Positions 1-7,580 are shown, counted from the stretch's first letter. The stretch: DNA of 22,610 nt from Clostridium sp. CAG:594 (GCA_000434835.1 FR881489.1:102248-124857), one strand, 5' to 3'. Numbers and translations are program-made. Notes: generated from the sequence alone by a model not told the origin.

Positions 1-81
1 GTTTTTAAGCAAGTTTATTAAAGAGGTTTCTATTCCTCCAAAATCTAAGTTATATGATGCTATTAAAATATTTTTTTTCAT
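1..81 (-). CDS. Glycosyltransferase-like protein, N-terminal fragment (cut by window edge)
   Basis: Only the first 27 codons are present; the reading frame stays open to base 1. The visible N-terminus reads MKKNILIASYNLDFGGIETS and continues as a Leu/Asn-rich helix. A short hydrophobic beta strand followed by a Gly-Gly-Ile-Glu loop and a helix is the usual start of GT-B fold (family 4 type) glycosyltransferases, where the Gly-rich loop lies near the nucleotide-sugar site. An AGGTGA ribosome site sits about 7 bases before the ATG. The next upstream gene encodes a sugar kinase, so a glycan or sugar-nucleotide context is plausible. The family call rests on this short stretch alone, and the acceptor and donor cannot be told. 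Confidence 0.65.
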   Translation of the reverse strand, partial: MKKNILIASYNLDFGGIETSLINLLKN

Positions 82-100
82 AAGTAATTCACCTAACATA

Positions 101-106
101 ATTATA
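101..106 (-). promoter_or_regulatory. Possible -10 box for the edge glycosyltransferase gene
   Basis: The minus strand reads TATAAT here, 19 bases before the start codon at 81, giving a leader of about 13 bases that contains the ribosome site. No good -35 box is seen; the candidate (TTTTAA, 124-129) falls in the U-tract of the preceding terminator. Weak call in AT-rich DNA. Confidence 0.3.
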
Positions 107-115
107 ATATATTTT

Positions 116-155
116 ATAAAAAATTAAAAGAAGGCTTTTTTATTTATGCCTTCTT
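116..155 (-). terminator. Rho-independent terminator of the NahK-like kinase gene
   Basis: An 8-bp perfect stem (arms 128-135 and 148-155, AAGAAGGC with GCCTTCTT) with a 12-base loop is followed on the minus strand by TTTTAATTTTTT. The stop codon of the kinase (144-146) lies inside the loop. Confidence 0.8.
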
Positions 156-1277
156 AACCTTTGAATGTCCAATATATTTATTATAAGATTCTTTTATATA
201 ACTATTCATTTCTTCTGATTTTTCGTCTATATCATTTACCAATTTTAATTGGTTTTTACATCTATCTAAATTATGATCATCATAATTAGTTTTAAAATAA
301 GTATCACCACTTAAATAATCATCCAAAAATCTAATAGCCAACTCTAACGTTATTATTTTAATTGAATTAGCCATGTTAAGAATTTCTTCTTCATTTAAAT
401 ATGGTGCCATTTCACTTAAATATCCATCAGTGTATGCTTTAAACATATCCATATTAATATATACGTTATCTAAGTTTGTTTCATCTTCTAAAGCATTTGA
501 TGCCGCACTTCTTACTCCATCACCATAATCATATAATCCAGAACCTTTCATTACCGTATCTAAATCTATTACTGCTACAGGCTCTTTTGTAACAGAATCC
601 ATTAATACGTTATTAACTTTGGTATCATTATGTGTTACTCTATATGGTATTTTATTATCTTCTAACAAATTTACCAACACAGAACATTCTTCTTCTCTAC
701 TTATTATCTCACTTATTTGTTTAAAAGCCCTACTATTTCTATTAACAGGATTTAATTTATAGGTTTCTATTAACTTATCATATCTTTTTTTAGTATTATG
801 AAAATCTTTAATTATTTCTTCCAAATCATTTATAGGGAAATCTCTTAGTACTTTACAAAAATGTCCAAATGCTTTTCCAGTATTATAAACTATTTCCGTT
901 TTTTCAGATTTATTATATGAGATAGTATTATCTATATAATTATAAACTCTATAATATTCTTTATGTGAAAATGGATCAGAAGTAACATATAGTGGCAAAC
1001 CATTTTTTGCTTTAATTACGTTAATAGTATCCTTGCTTTCTGAATCATTTAAACTTATATATTTTGTTACATTTTCTATGTTTTTCATTAACTTAAATGG
1101 TTCGGTAAATATACTGGTATTTATTTTTTGAAGCAGATATTTAGTTATATTACCTTTGTCATCTGTTTTAACTACATAAGTAGTATTTATTATTCCATTA
1201 TTAATTGAATTTAATTCTTTTATATCCCCTCTTATATCAAAGTTTTTTATTATATCTAGTAATTTCTTTTCTTTCAT
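144..1277 (-). CDS. APH-fold sugar kinase, N-acetylhexosamine 1-kinase (NahK)-like
   Basis: 377 aa with the aminoglycoside phosphotransferase/choline kinase fold. Brenner's motif HNDTKVNNVL (about residues 216-225) supplies the catalytic Asp218 and Asn223; IDLDTVMKG (237-245) supplies the metal-binding Asp. The N-terminal block with LLQKINTSIF and a following 'MKNIENVTKY' stretch resembles NahK-like kinases, which phosphorylate N-acetylhexosamines at C1 in the galacto/lacto-N-biose pathway, more than antibiotic kinases. The substrate is inferred, not shown. A strong GGAGGGGA site precedes the ATG at 1277. A candidate extended -10 (TGATATTAT, 1331-1339) lies upstream without a clear -35. The neighbouring edge gene is glycosyltransferase-like. 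Other lacto-N-biose pathway genes are not in the window. Confidence 0.75.
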   Translation of the reverse strand: MKEKKLLDIIKNFDIRGDIKELNSINNGIINTTYVVKTDDKGNITKYLLQKINTSIFTEPFKLMKNIENVTKYISLNDSESKDTINVIKAKNGLPLYVTSDPFSHKEYYRVYNYIDNTISYNKSEKTEIVYNTGKAFGHFCKVLRDFPINDLEEIIKDFHNTKKRYDKLIETYKLNPVNRNSRAFKQISEIISREEECSVLVNLLEDNKIPYRVTHNDTKVNNVLMDSVTKEPVAVIDLDTVMKGSGLYDYGDGVRSAASNALEDETNLDNVYINMDMFKAYTDGYLSEMAPYLNEEEILNMANSIKIITLELAIRFLDDYLSGDTYFKTNYDDHNLDRCKNQLKLVNDIDEKSEEMNSYIKESYNKYIGHSKVKKA

Positions 1278-1402
1278 CCAAATCTCCCCTCCAAGAAAAT
1301 CATTAAATAATCAAATGAATTTCTAAATATATAATATCATTTATTAATATTTAAGGCTATAAAACTACATTTTTTAATAATTGCATTAATTATTTTCATT
1401 AC

Positions 1403-1436
1403 AAAAAAATGATAACTATATTACTATAGCTATCAT
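1403..1436 (-). terminator. Terminator of spoIVA
   Basis: Twelve-base arms 1409-1420 and 1425-1436 pair with one wobble around a 4-base loop and are followed on the minus strand by seven T. The spoIVA stop codon (1416-1418) is inside the stem. Confidence 0.85.
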
Positions 1437-2891
1437 ATTATTAGAGCCCTTATTAACTACCTTGGTTAATGTTGTTTGAAGCTTATGTCTTATGTTATCT
1501 GGCATAAGTGATAACTTACCTCTTATACCTTCTTGAACTATATTATCTAAGCTTCTACCAAACATTTCACTTTTCCATACGCTATCAGGATCTGCTTCAT
1601 AATCTTTCATTAAGTTATCGATTAATTCCTTACTTTGAGTTTCAGATCCTATTATAGGTTCAAACGTTGATTCTACATCAACCCTTATCATATGAATAGA
1701 TGGCGCTACTGCCTTTAATTTAACACCATATCTAGTTCCCTGTTTTATTATTTCTGGTGTTGCAAGCTTCATGTCTTTAATCGTTGGAAATGATGTTCCA
1801 TAACCAGTTTGTTTAACCATTTTAATAGCTTCTTTTACTTGTGAAAATTCCTCTCTTGTTTCATTAAGTTCTGTAAACAAACTAATTAATTTAGCCTTAG
1901 AATCTATTTCAGTTCCAATTATTTCGTTTAAAACCTCGTTATATAATCCGTCCGGTGCCTCAAGACTTATCGTTATTTCACCTTCTGCAGTATTAACCGA
2001 AGATAAATAAGCCTTACTAATTACATCACATCCATTAAAGTGTTCTATTATTGTATCAACATCTCTTACCTTATCAACTTCAGTTACACTTTCTTTAATT
2101 CTTTCGATATATTCTTTTTTAACAGGATGTTTATAAGATAAACAAGCTATCCAATCTGGTATATTAACATTTACACCTAATACAGGAAATTCAAATAAAG
2201 CTTCTTTTAATATGTTATATATTTCCTTTTCTCCCATAGCCTCAACACTAACTGGTAAAACAGGAACTTTATATTCGTCTCTTAAACTTTCTGCTAATTT
2301 TTCAGTATCAGGGTGTGTTGGATGAGCAGAGTTTAAAACTACTATGAAAGGTTTTCCTATTTCTTTTAGTTCATCTATAACCTGTTTTTCAGCAGGCACA
2401 TAATCTTCTCTTTTTATTTCACCAAAACTACCATCAGTTGTAACTACTATACCAATTGTAGAATGGTCTCTAATAACCTTTTCAGTGCCTATTTCTGCTG
2501 CTTCAACAAAAGGTATTTCTTCATCATACCAAGGAGTTCTAACCATACGGGGTCCATTATCATCTTCGTATCCTTTAGCGGCATCAATAACATATCCAAC
2601 ACAGTCAATTAACCTTATGTTTGCGGTAAAATCATCTATTTGAATAGTTGCGGCATTAGAAGGAACAAACTTAGGTTCTATCGTCATGATTGTTTTTCCT
2701 TGCGCTGTTTGAGGTATTTCATCTAAACACCTTTTTCTTTCGTATTCATCTTTAATATTTGGAACAACTAAGTTTTCTATACATTTTTTTATAAAAGTAG
2801 ACTTACCCGTTCTAACCGCTCCTACTACACCTAGATATATGTCGCCACCTGTTCTTTTTGATATATCTTTTATGATATCGTATTTTTCCAT
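1416..2891 (-). CDS. spoIVA: Stage IV sporulation protein A, spore coat basement-layer ATPase
   Basis: 491 aa, the usual length for SpoIVA (about 492). The N-terminal TRAFAC-type nucleotide-binding domain has the Walker A loop GAVRTGKST (residues 24-32), a form characteristic of SpoIVA, and the conserved DHSTIGIVVTTDGSFGEI region. A middle domain and the hydrophobic C-terminal tail (ending MIAIVI) follow, as in the family. In Bacillus SpoIVA hydrolyses ATP to polymerise on the mother-cell side of the forespore membrane, anchored by the small protein SpoVM, and it organises coat and cortex assembly. No spoVM is seen in this window. spoVIF lies upstream and a sigma-E-like promoter fits the expected mother-cell expression. 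The start at 2891 follows an AGGGAT ribosome site. The assignment is very secure and is the best marker that the organism makes endospores. Confidence 0.97.
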   Translation of the reverse strand: MEKYDIIKDISKRTGGDIYLGVVGAVRTGKSTFIKKCIENLVVPNIKDEYERKRCLDEIPQTAQGKTIMTIEPKFVPSNAATIQIDDFTANIRLIDCVGYVIDAAKGYEDDNGPRMVRTPWYDEEIPFVEAAEIGTEKVIRDHSTIGIVVTTDGSFGEIKREDYVPAEKQVIDELKEIGKPFIVVLNSAHPTHPDTEKLAESLRDEYKVPVLPVSVEAMGEKEIYNILKEALFEFPVLGVNVNIPDWIACLSYKHPVKKEYIERIKESVTEVDKVRDVDTIIEHFNGCDVISKAYLSSVNTAEGEITISLEAPDGLYNEVLNEIIGTEIDSKAKLISLFTELNETREEFSQVKEAIKMVKQTGYGTSFPTIKDMKLATPEIIKQGTRYGVKLKAVAPSIHMIRVDVESTFEPIIGSETQSKELIDNLMKDYEADPDSVWKSEMFGRSLDNIVQEGIRGKLSLMPDNIRHKLQTTLTKVVNKGSNNMIAIVI

Positions 2892-2922
2892 ATAATCCCT
2901 ACTTTCTTTTCAATCTCATTAA

Positions 2923-2950
2923 ATATTATGTAAGATATATGTAAATATGA
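2923..2950 (-). promoter_or_regulatory. Sigma-E-like promoter of spoIVA
   Basis: The minus strand has TCATATT (2944-2950), a full match to the sigma-E -35 consensus KMATATT, then 13 bases, then CATAATAT (2923-2930), close to the -10 consensus CATACAHT. The spacer is one base shorter than the usual 14-15. It lies about 30 bases before the ATG. Sigma-E control of spoIVA is known in Bacillus. Confidence 0.55.
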
Positions 2951-2974
2951 AAAAAAGAAGAAATAAATCTTCTT
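2950..2974 (-). terminator. Terminator of spoVIF
   Basis: Seven-base arms (2955-2961 and 2968-2974, AAGAAGA with TCTTCTT), a 6-base loop and a T-run on the minus strand. The spoVIF stop codon (2973-2975) overlaps the stem, and the spoIVA -35 box abuts the U-tract. Confidence 0.6.
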
Positions 2975-3218
2975 AATCTATCATACTTTCTAAATTATTA
3001 GGTATTTGATCTCCAACTACCGCTTTAACAATTTTATCTGATTGTTCTTTACTAACGTTTTTACCAGTTAATTTAGCAAGTTCATCTATTACTCCTCTAA
3101 TTGTAGACTCATCTTTTAAATTACCACCTTTTAATCTAGCAGCTAAATCTAAAATTGTTTGTTTACTTACGTTGGTCTTTTTTTCCACCTTGTTTAAAAA
3201 ACTGTCGGTTATTCCCAT
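2973..3218 (-). CDS. spoVIF: Stage VI sporulation protein F (SpoVIF/YjcC family)
   Basis: 81 aa, close to the 87 aa of Bacillus SpoVIF. The pattern F-x-x-x-V-E-K-K-T-x-V at the N-terminus, then a helical block with LAARLKGGNLKDESTIRGVI and a second block around 'AKLTGKNVSKEQSDKIVKAV' follow the family alignment as I know it. In B. subtilis SpoVIF is made under sigma-K in the mother cell and is needed for assembly of coat proteins and spore resistance, probably by stabilising GerE-dependent expression. Placement directly upstream of spoIVA supports a sporulation role. An AGGAG site lies 9 bases before the ATG. No membrane segment or signal peptide is seen. Confidence 0.85.
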   Translation of the reverse strand: MGITDSFLNKVEKKTNVSKQTILDLAARLKGGNLKDESTIRGVIDELAKLTGKNVSKEQSDKIVKAVVGDQIPNNLESMID

Positions 3219-3236
3219 ACATTATCACTCCTAGAA

Positions 3237-3265
3237 TAATATATGCTTAATTTTTTTTAAGTGTT
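3237..3265 (-). promoter_or_regulatory. Possible sigma-K-like promoter of spoVIF
   Basis: The minus strand reads AACA (3262-3265), 16 bases, then CATATATTA (3237-3245), which fits the sigma-K pattern mACm-N16-CATAnnnTA. The weak point is geometry: the expected start of transcription (near 3231) would fall on the edge of the ribosome site at 3228-3232. Confidence 0.3.
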
Positions 3266-3273
3266 AATTAAAT

Positions 3274-4164
3274 TTATACTAATTCATATTCTCTTTCATA
3301 AATATTTTCATTAGTTACATATTTAAATAGGTAACCGTTCTTCTTTTTACACACGATAATACCAATGGTAGGACTTTGATTAATTGTTCTTAAATTTTTA
3401 TCAATAAAGTTCATATAGGTTTCTATCTGTCCTATATGTTCTTTTTTTATTTCGTTTATCTTAAGTTCTATTACAACATAACAGTTATCATAAATGTTAT
3501 ATAAGAGCATATCTATATAATTATATCTGTTTCCTATTTTTATTGGGTATTCGTTTTCTATAAAAGTAAAACCTTCTCCTAGTTGTTTTAAAAAGCTTGG
3601 TATATCTTCTAATATAAATGACATTAGCATTTTCTCTGATATCTTACCTGTATCAAACTTATTTTTTATAAGTATTGGGTCCTTTATTAAATCACCAGCA
3701 TTAATCTCTTCTTTATTAATTAGTTTTTCTTTTGTTTTATCATCTAATCTTTCGTATTCACGGGACTTTATTCGTTCCCTTAACTTTCTTTTACTTAAAT
3801 TTTGATTTTCTGCTATCTTTATATAATATTTCATTTCGTTTATGTTTTTAATTGCCATAAGTTCGCAGTAATGGGACCAAGACAAAGTGGTCGCCAGTGG
3901 AGACCATTTTTGTTTATTAAATAAATTATAGAACTGTCTAAATCTTCTAAGAGTTCTTTCATTATATTTCTTCCCTAAATCTGTTTCTAATCTCATAGAA
4001 TACTTCTTTATAATTCCTTCTCCATAACTTTTTCCAGCATCATTTAATAATTTACCAACTTTATAATACGTATTTAAATCACTTCTATTTTTTAAATAAT
4101 CTTTTACTTTCTTATATACTTCATTATTTATTAATTCATTTTTTATTTTCTCATAATAATTCAT
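3274..4164 (-). CDS. DUF1016 / YhcG family PDDEXK nuclease
   Basis: 296 aa. The N-terminal DUF1016_N domain shows the YYKVGKLL...YGEGIIKKYS block (33-57), the ERTLRRFRQFY block (69-79) and LSWSHYCELM (94-103). The C-terminal PDDEXK domain keeps Asp218 (NYIDMLLYN), the ELK of Glu233/Lys235, and Gln246 (GQIETYM), so the active site looks intact. Family members are widespread accessory genes; some lie beside restriction-modification or other defence loci, and their precise role is unsettled. Here it stands alone between spoVIF and der with no methylase or specificity subunit nearby. AAAGGAC precedes the ATG. A -10 like TATAAT is at 4195-4200 with no good -35. I see no terminator after it, so transcripts may run into spoVIF. 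Confidence 0.9.
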   Translation of the reverse strand: MNYYEKIKNELINNEVYKKVKDYLKNRSDLNTYYKVGKLLNDAGKSYGEGIIKKYSMRLETDLGKKYNERTLRRFRQFYNLFNKQKWSPLATTLSWSHYCELMAIKNINEMKYYIKIAENQNLSKRKLRERIKSREYERLDDKTKEKLINKEEINAGDLIKDPILIKNKFDTGKISEKMLMSFILEDIPSFLKQLGEGFTFIENEYPIKIGNRYNYIDMLLYNIYDNCYVVIELKINEIKKEHIGQIETYMNFIDKNLRTINQSPTIGIIVCKKKNGYLFKYVTNENIYEREYELV

Positions 4165-4239
4165 AACATAGTCCTTTCTTTTGTTTAGTCATCTATTATA
4201 TGAATTATTTTTAAGAAATTTGTAGAAATATAGTAGCAA

Positions 4240-4279
4240 ATAAAAAAACAAATATTTTTTTACAAAAATACCTGTTTTT
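4240..4279 (-). terminator. Terminator of der
   Basis: A 16-bp stem with two G-U pairs (arms 4264-4279 and 4244-4259) closes a 4-base loop and runs on into a short T-rich stretch on the minus strand, just after the der stop codon at 4286. Confidence 0.75.
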
Positions 4280-4285
4280 ATTTTG

Positions 4286-5599
4286 TTATTCGTTTCTATT
4301 TTTAAATTGAAATATTATTGGAGTTCCCTCAAAATCAAAATTTTCTCTTATCTTGTTTTCCAAATATCTTTCGTATGAAAAATGCACTAATCCTTTATTA
4401 TTTACATGGAAAGTAAACTTAGGAGGTGTAATACCAGTTTGTGATGTAAAGTATATTTTAAGTCTTTTACCTTTATATGAAGGTGGAGCCTGAACTGATA
4501 CAGCATCCGTTATAACATCATTTAAAAGACTAGTCTTAATTTCTCTATGAGAATTATCAAAGGCCTTTATGACACAAGGCATAAGTGTATGCATTCTTTT
4601 CTTTGTTTTAGCAGATAAAAATACGATTGGAACATAACTTAAAAATTGAAATTCTGCTCTTACCTTTTTAGTAAACTCTTTTATTCCTAGGTCTTTATCA
4701 TCAATGGTATCCCATTTATTAACTACTAAAATAAGAGCTTTTCCAGCTTCTAGTGCATAACTTGCAATATGTTTATCATGCTCTATAATTCCTTCTTCTG
4801 CATTTATTACAACTAGGCAAACATCAGATCTATCAATTGCCTTCATACTTCTTAACAGACTATACTTTTCAATTGATTCATATACTTTACCTTTTTTTCT
4901 CATACCAGCTGTATCAATTACAACAAAAGGTCTTTTTTCATAATTAAACTCTGTATCAACAGTATCACGCGTTGTACCTGCAACATCACTTACTATTACT
5001 CTTTCTTCATTTAATATAGCATTAACAAGTGATGATTTACCTACGTTTGGCCTTCCTATAACACAAAATTTAACAACGTCAGATGAATATTCTTCATCGT
5101 AAGATTTCTTAAATCCACTTGTTGCTTCATCCATTAAATCATCCATACCAATGTTGTGTGAACCTGATACTGGTATATAATAATCAAAACCTAATTCATA
5201 AAAATCATATATGTTTTCCATTGTCTTTTTATTATCAACTTTATTAATTGCAACAACAACTTTTTTATTACTACGTCTTAATATATCCCTTACAACTAAA
5301 TCATTAGTGGTAATTCCTTCCTTTCCATCTACTATAAAAATAACTACGTCTGCTTCTTCTATTGCTATTTCAGCTTGCATTTTAATTTCCTTGTTAAAAG
5401 CATCTTCCCCAATATCAATACCACCTGTATCTATTACATTAAACTTATAATCATAATAAGATCCAGTTCCATAAATTCTATCTCTTGTTACACCTGGAGT
5501 ATCTTCTATTATTGCTTGTTTTTTTCCTACTAGTCTGTTAAATATAGTAGATTTACCCACGTTTGGTCTTCCAACAAGTGCAATAGTTGGTAATTTCAT
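4286..5599 (-). CDS. der: Ribosome biogenesis GTPase Der (EngA), double GTPase
   Basis: 437 aa with two tandem G domains and a C-terminal KH-like domain, the normal Der architecture and length. Domain 1: P-loop GRPNVGKS (10-17), DTGG (57-60), NKVD (119-122). Domain 2: GRPNVGKS (182-189), DTAG (229-232), NKWD (294-297). The KH-like domain covers roughly 350-437. Der acts in late 50S subunit assembly. The frame is open to a GTG at 5608, but the AGAGGTGAT ribosome site overlaps that codon and lies 6-7 bases before the ATG at 5599, so 5599 is the start used here. The gene follows engB, another ribosome-assembly GTPase, yet a strong terminator and a -10 box separate them. Confidence 0.97.
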   Translation of the reverse strand: MKLPTIALVGRPNVGKSTIFNRLVGKKQAIIEDTPGVTRDRIYGTGSYYDYKFNVIDTGGIDIGEDAFNKEIKMQAEIAIEEADVVIFIVDGKEGITTNDLVVRDILRRSNKKVVVAINKVDNKKTMENIYDFYELGFDYYIPVSGSHNIGMDDLMDEATSGFKKSYDEEYSSDVVKFCVIGRPNVGKSSLVNAILNEERVIVSDVAGTTRDTVDTEFNYEKRPFVVIDTAGMRKKGKVYESIEKYSLLRSMKAIDRSDVCLVVINAEEGIIEHDKHIASYALEAGKALILVVNKWDTIDDKDLGIKEFTKKVRAEFQFLSYVPIVFLSAKTKKRMHTLMPCVIKAFDNSHREIKTSLLNDVITDAVSVQAPPSYKGKRLKIYFTSQTGITPPKFTFHVNNKGLVHFSYERYLENKIRENFDFEGTPIIFQFKNRNE

Positions 5600-5626
5600 A
5601 TATATCACCTCTTTTTTCTTTCATAG

Positions 5627-5635
5627 ATTATAACA
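5627..5635 (-). promoter_or_regulatory. Extended -10 promoter of der
   Basis: The minus strand reads TGTTATAAT (TGn plus a perfect TATAAT) about 28 bases before the der ATG, directly after the engB terminator. No convincing -35 box, which extended -10 promoters can lack. Confidence 0.5.
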
Positions 5636-5679
5636 CAAAAAAAGAAGTTTATAAAGTATCCTCTCCATAAACTTCTTTT
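5633..5679 (-). terminator. Terminator of engB
   Basis: A perfect 13-bp stem (arms 5640-5652 and 5667-5679) with a 14-base loop, followed by T residues on the minus strand. The last engB codons and its stop (5649-5651) form part of the hairpin. Confidence 0.85.
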
Positions 5680-6248
5680 GCTATTATACCTTGAATTTCT
5701 TTTTTACCTAACTTAGTTTTAGCTGAAAATAATACTAATTCATCCCCAATTGCTAAATCTATGTTATCAGTTATTTGCTTTTTGTATTTTTCTCTTTGAG
5801 TTGAACCAATTTTATCAACCTTAGTTGCAATTAAAGTTACTTTAACTCCATGAAACTTTAAGAAATTATACATTAAAAGGTCATCTTCAGTTGGTTTATG
5901 TCTAAAGTCTATTAGCATAAATACTTGATTTAAGTTTGGTCTTTCTGATAAGTATTCTTCTATCATCATTCCAAATTTCTTTTGATCTTGTTTACCAGAT
6001 GATGTATAACCATATCCTGGTACATCTACTAAGTAAAAATCATCATTTACTTTATAAAAATTAATTGTTTGTGTTTTACCTGGTTTACTAGATATTCTAG
6101 CTAAATTTCTTCTTTCCATTATTGAGTTAGTAAAGCTTGATTTACCTACGTTACTTCTACCTAAAAGTAAAAACTCTGGTTTATTATCAGTAGGATACTG
6201 ACTTCTTCTAACCGCTATAATGGGCTCTTCTACATCATTTATTTTCAT
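5649..6248 (-). CDS. engB: Ribosome biogenesis GTP-binding protein EngB/YsxC
   Basis: 199 aa single-domain GTPase, the usual EngB size. It shows G1 GRSNVGKSS (30-38), the switch I region KPGKTQTINFY (55-65), G3 DVPGYG (75-80), which is typical of EngB, G4 TKVD (142-145) and G5 SAK (175-177). EngB is needed for 50S subunit maturation in Firmicutes and is usually essential. In Bacillus it sits beside lonA; here it is beside der. The start at 6248 follows TAGGTGAT with a 5-7 base gap. Two tandem sigma-A-type promoters lie just upstream and a strong terminator just downstream, so it looks like a single-gene unit. Confidence 0.96.
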   Translation of the reverse strand: MKINDVEEPIIAVRRSQYPTDNKPEFLLLGRSNVGKSSFTNSIMERRNLARISSKPGKTQTINFYKVNDDFYLVDVPGYGYTSSGKQDQKKFGMMIEEYLSERPNLNQVFMLIDFRHKPTEDDLLMYNFLKFHGVKVTLIATKVDKIGSTQREKYKKQITDNIDLAIGDELVLFSAKTKLGKKEIQGIIAKEVYGEDTL

Positions 6249-6270
6249 TTTTTATCACCTACGTAATTTA

Positions 6271-6299
6271 ATTATATCAAATTAGAGCAAAAACTCCAA
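6271..6299 (-). promoter_or_regulatory. engB proximal promoter (P2)
   Basis: TTGGAG (6294-6299), 17 bases, then TGATATAAT with a perfect -10 (6271-6276) and the TGn extension. The predicted start near 6264 leaves the ribosome site at 6254-6261 in the leader. Confidence 0.5.
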
Positions 6300-6311
6300 A
6301 TTGCGTACGTT

Positions 6312-6340
6312 ATTATAGCAAAGTTACATATAAAATGCAA
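6312..6340 (-). promoter_or_regulatory. engB distal sigma-A promoter (P1)
   Basis: TTGCAT (6335-6340), a 17-base spacer and a perfect TATAAT (6312-6317) on the minus strand, immediately after the MYG1-family gene. It predicts a leader of about 57 bases that contains the P2 promoter. Confidence 0.65.
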
Positions 6341-6341
6341 A

Positions 6342-7286
6342 TTATTCACTACTTACACTTATTTGGGCTACCTTAATTGCATCTTCATAAGTCTTACAAG
6401 CACATATAAATAAGTTTTTATGGCAAAACGTAATAGTTTTAACTCCACTTATTTTTTGTAATTCTTCATTTTCTTTACCTGCCCACTTTAATGGAAATGG
6501 CTTTTTAACATCAAAGCTTCCATTAGAAACTGGAGTTGCAACAACATTATATCCTCCTCTTTTGGAAGGAAAAACAGCATATAATATATCTTTTGCCTTG
6601 ATATTGCTAGATGTTAAAACAATATCTTTCCAAGGCATGTACTTATCAAGTATTAAAATGCCATTTAAGCTTTCATTTATTTTTTCTTCAACTATACTTC
6701 TAGCTTCTTCTTTTGCAAGCATTTTTCTTATCATATTATTAAAAATTGTATTTAGAAACGATAATGCTTCTAAGAAACGTTCTTCATCTTTAGTATCTTC
6801 ATTCCAAGCCGGATTAAAGCTTCCTATTAAACTAGGAATGGTTTGTGCTTTTACCTCTGGTTCATTTTGTAGTGCTTGTCCGTTATCATCCCTATCAATA
6901 TCCATAATTAAGTTTTTATCAATAGATTCAAAGAAAGCAGCTTTATCTTTTATATCAAAATCATTTATTATATCCATTCCAAATGTCTTCCACACTAAAC
7001 CTGCTGAAGCATATTTTATTCCACTATTTCTTACTAAATCAAAATCAATTGCATGATGATCAAACTTTCCAAAACCAACATCATAAACGAAAGCTTTTTC
7101 ATTTGTAACTTTATTTGTTCTATATATGTTCATATCTCCAAACTTATTTAATAAAATAACACTTGCCATTATTTCATCAGCATGAAAAGTTCCACTATGA
7201 GTTATAAAATTAGCTTTTTTTTCGTCATCTACTATTTTTATTTTTACATTACGTCCATTTATATCTTTTAATTTAATTTTTTTCAT
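6342..7286 (-). CDS. MYG1 (UPF0160) family protein, putative metal-dependent hydrolase
   Basis: 314 aa, the full family length. The signature HSGTFHADE (30-38) and the DVGFGKFDHH segment (69-78) give the His/Asp-rich metal-binding centre of the MYG1 family, which is related to DHH phosphoesterases; a further DIDRDDNGQ block is in the middle. Eukaryotic MYG1 has been reported as a 3'-5' RNA exonuclease of mitochondria and nucleoli; bacterial members are little studied, so a nuclease or phosphoesterase role is inference. It is last in a probable three-gene operon after the TIGR02206 membrane protein and a 92-aa protein (gap 15 bases). The ribosome site is weak (GACGTGAT). No clear terminator follows. 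Confidence 0.88.
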   Translation of the reverse strand: MKKIKLKDINGRNVKIKIVDDEKKANFITHSGTFHADEIMASVILLNKFGDMNIYRTNKVTNEKAFVYDVGFGKFDHHAIDFDLVRNSGIKYASAGLVWKTFGMDIINDFDIKDKAAFFESIDKNLIMDIDRDDNGQALQNEPEVKAQTIPSLIGSFNPAWNEDTKDEERFLEALSFLNTIFNNMIRKMLAKEEARSIVEEKINESLNGILILDKYMPWKDIVLTSSNIKAKDILYAVFPSKRGGYNVVATPVSNGSFDVKKPFPLKWAGKENEELQKISGVKTITFCHKNLFICACKTYEDAIKVAQISVSSE

Positions 7287-7301
7287 TTAATCACGTCTTT
7301 T

Positions 7302-7580
7302 CTATTTGTTAGTATTATTATAGTAATTTAATTCTGAAAGCCTTGATGATACTTCTTCTAAATCACTAGCATCTACTTCTTCATTTAATATTTCTTCTAT
7401 TTCAAATATTAAACTATTTAATGATATATACTTTTTATAATCTATATCATACCTTTTTAATACTTCAATTTGATTATCACTTAAATAAATACCATTTCCT
7501 CTCATTTTTATCATACTCTTATCATTATATACATCTTTAGTAAGACTATCTATATCTAATTTTTTTCCATTAACTTCCAT
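7302..7580 (-). CDS. Small conserved-looking protein of unknown function (92 aa)
   Basis: 92 aa, not recognised. It begins with a short beta-prone segment (EVNGKKLDIDSLTKDVY), has a central LSDNQIEVLKRYDIDYKKY block (about 34-52) followed by a hydrophobic/acidic helix, and ends with a predicted Leu-rich helix and an Asn-rich tail. There is no signal peptide, membrane segment or Cys. Its ATG overlaps the stop of the upstream membrane protein gene (TAATG), with a good AAGGAGAG site in that gene's end, so it is surely translated in an operon with it. The function is unknown; the neighbours give only a loose hint. Confidence 0.8.
   Translation of the reverse strand: MEVNGKKLDIDSLTKDVYNDKSMIKMRGNGIYLSDNQIEVLKRYDIDYKKYISLNSLIFEIEEILNEEVDASDLEEVSSRLSELNYYNNTNK

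Noticed and set aside
3274..4164. Defence island or restriction-modification system
   Set aside because: Only the DUF1016 nuclease is present; neighbours are core spore and ribosome-assembly genes and no methylase, specificity subunit, CRISPR repeat or phage gene is seen.
5211..7056. Plus-strand open frames of 79 and 164 codons opposite der and the MYG1-family gene
   Set aside because: They lie wholly inside secure minus-strand genes, lack ribosome sites and have the Ser/Ile/Leu-rich composition of antisense frames. The same holds for the frames opposite nrnA, ackA, the 316-aa gene, rluB, pcrA and the ABC genes.
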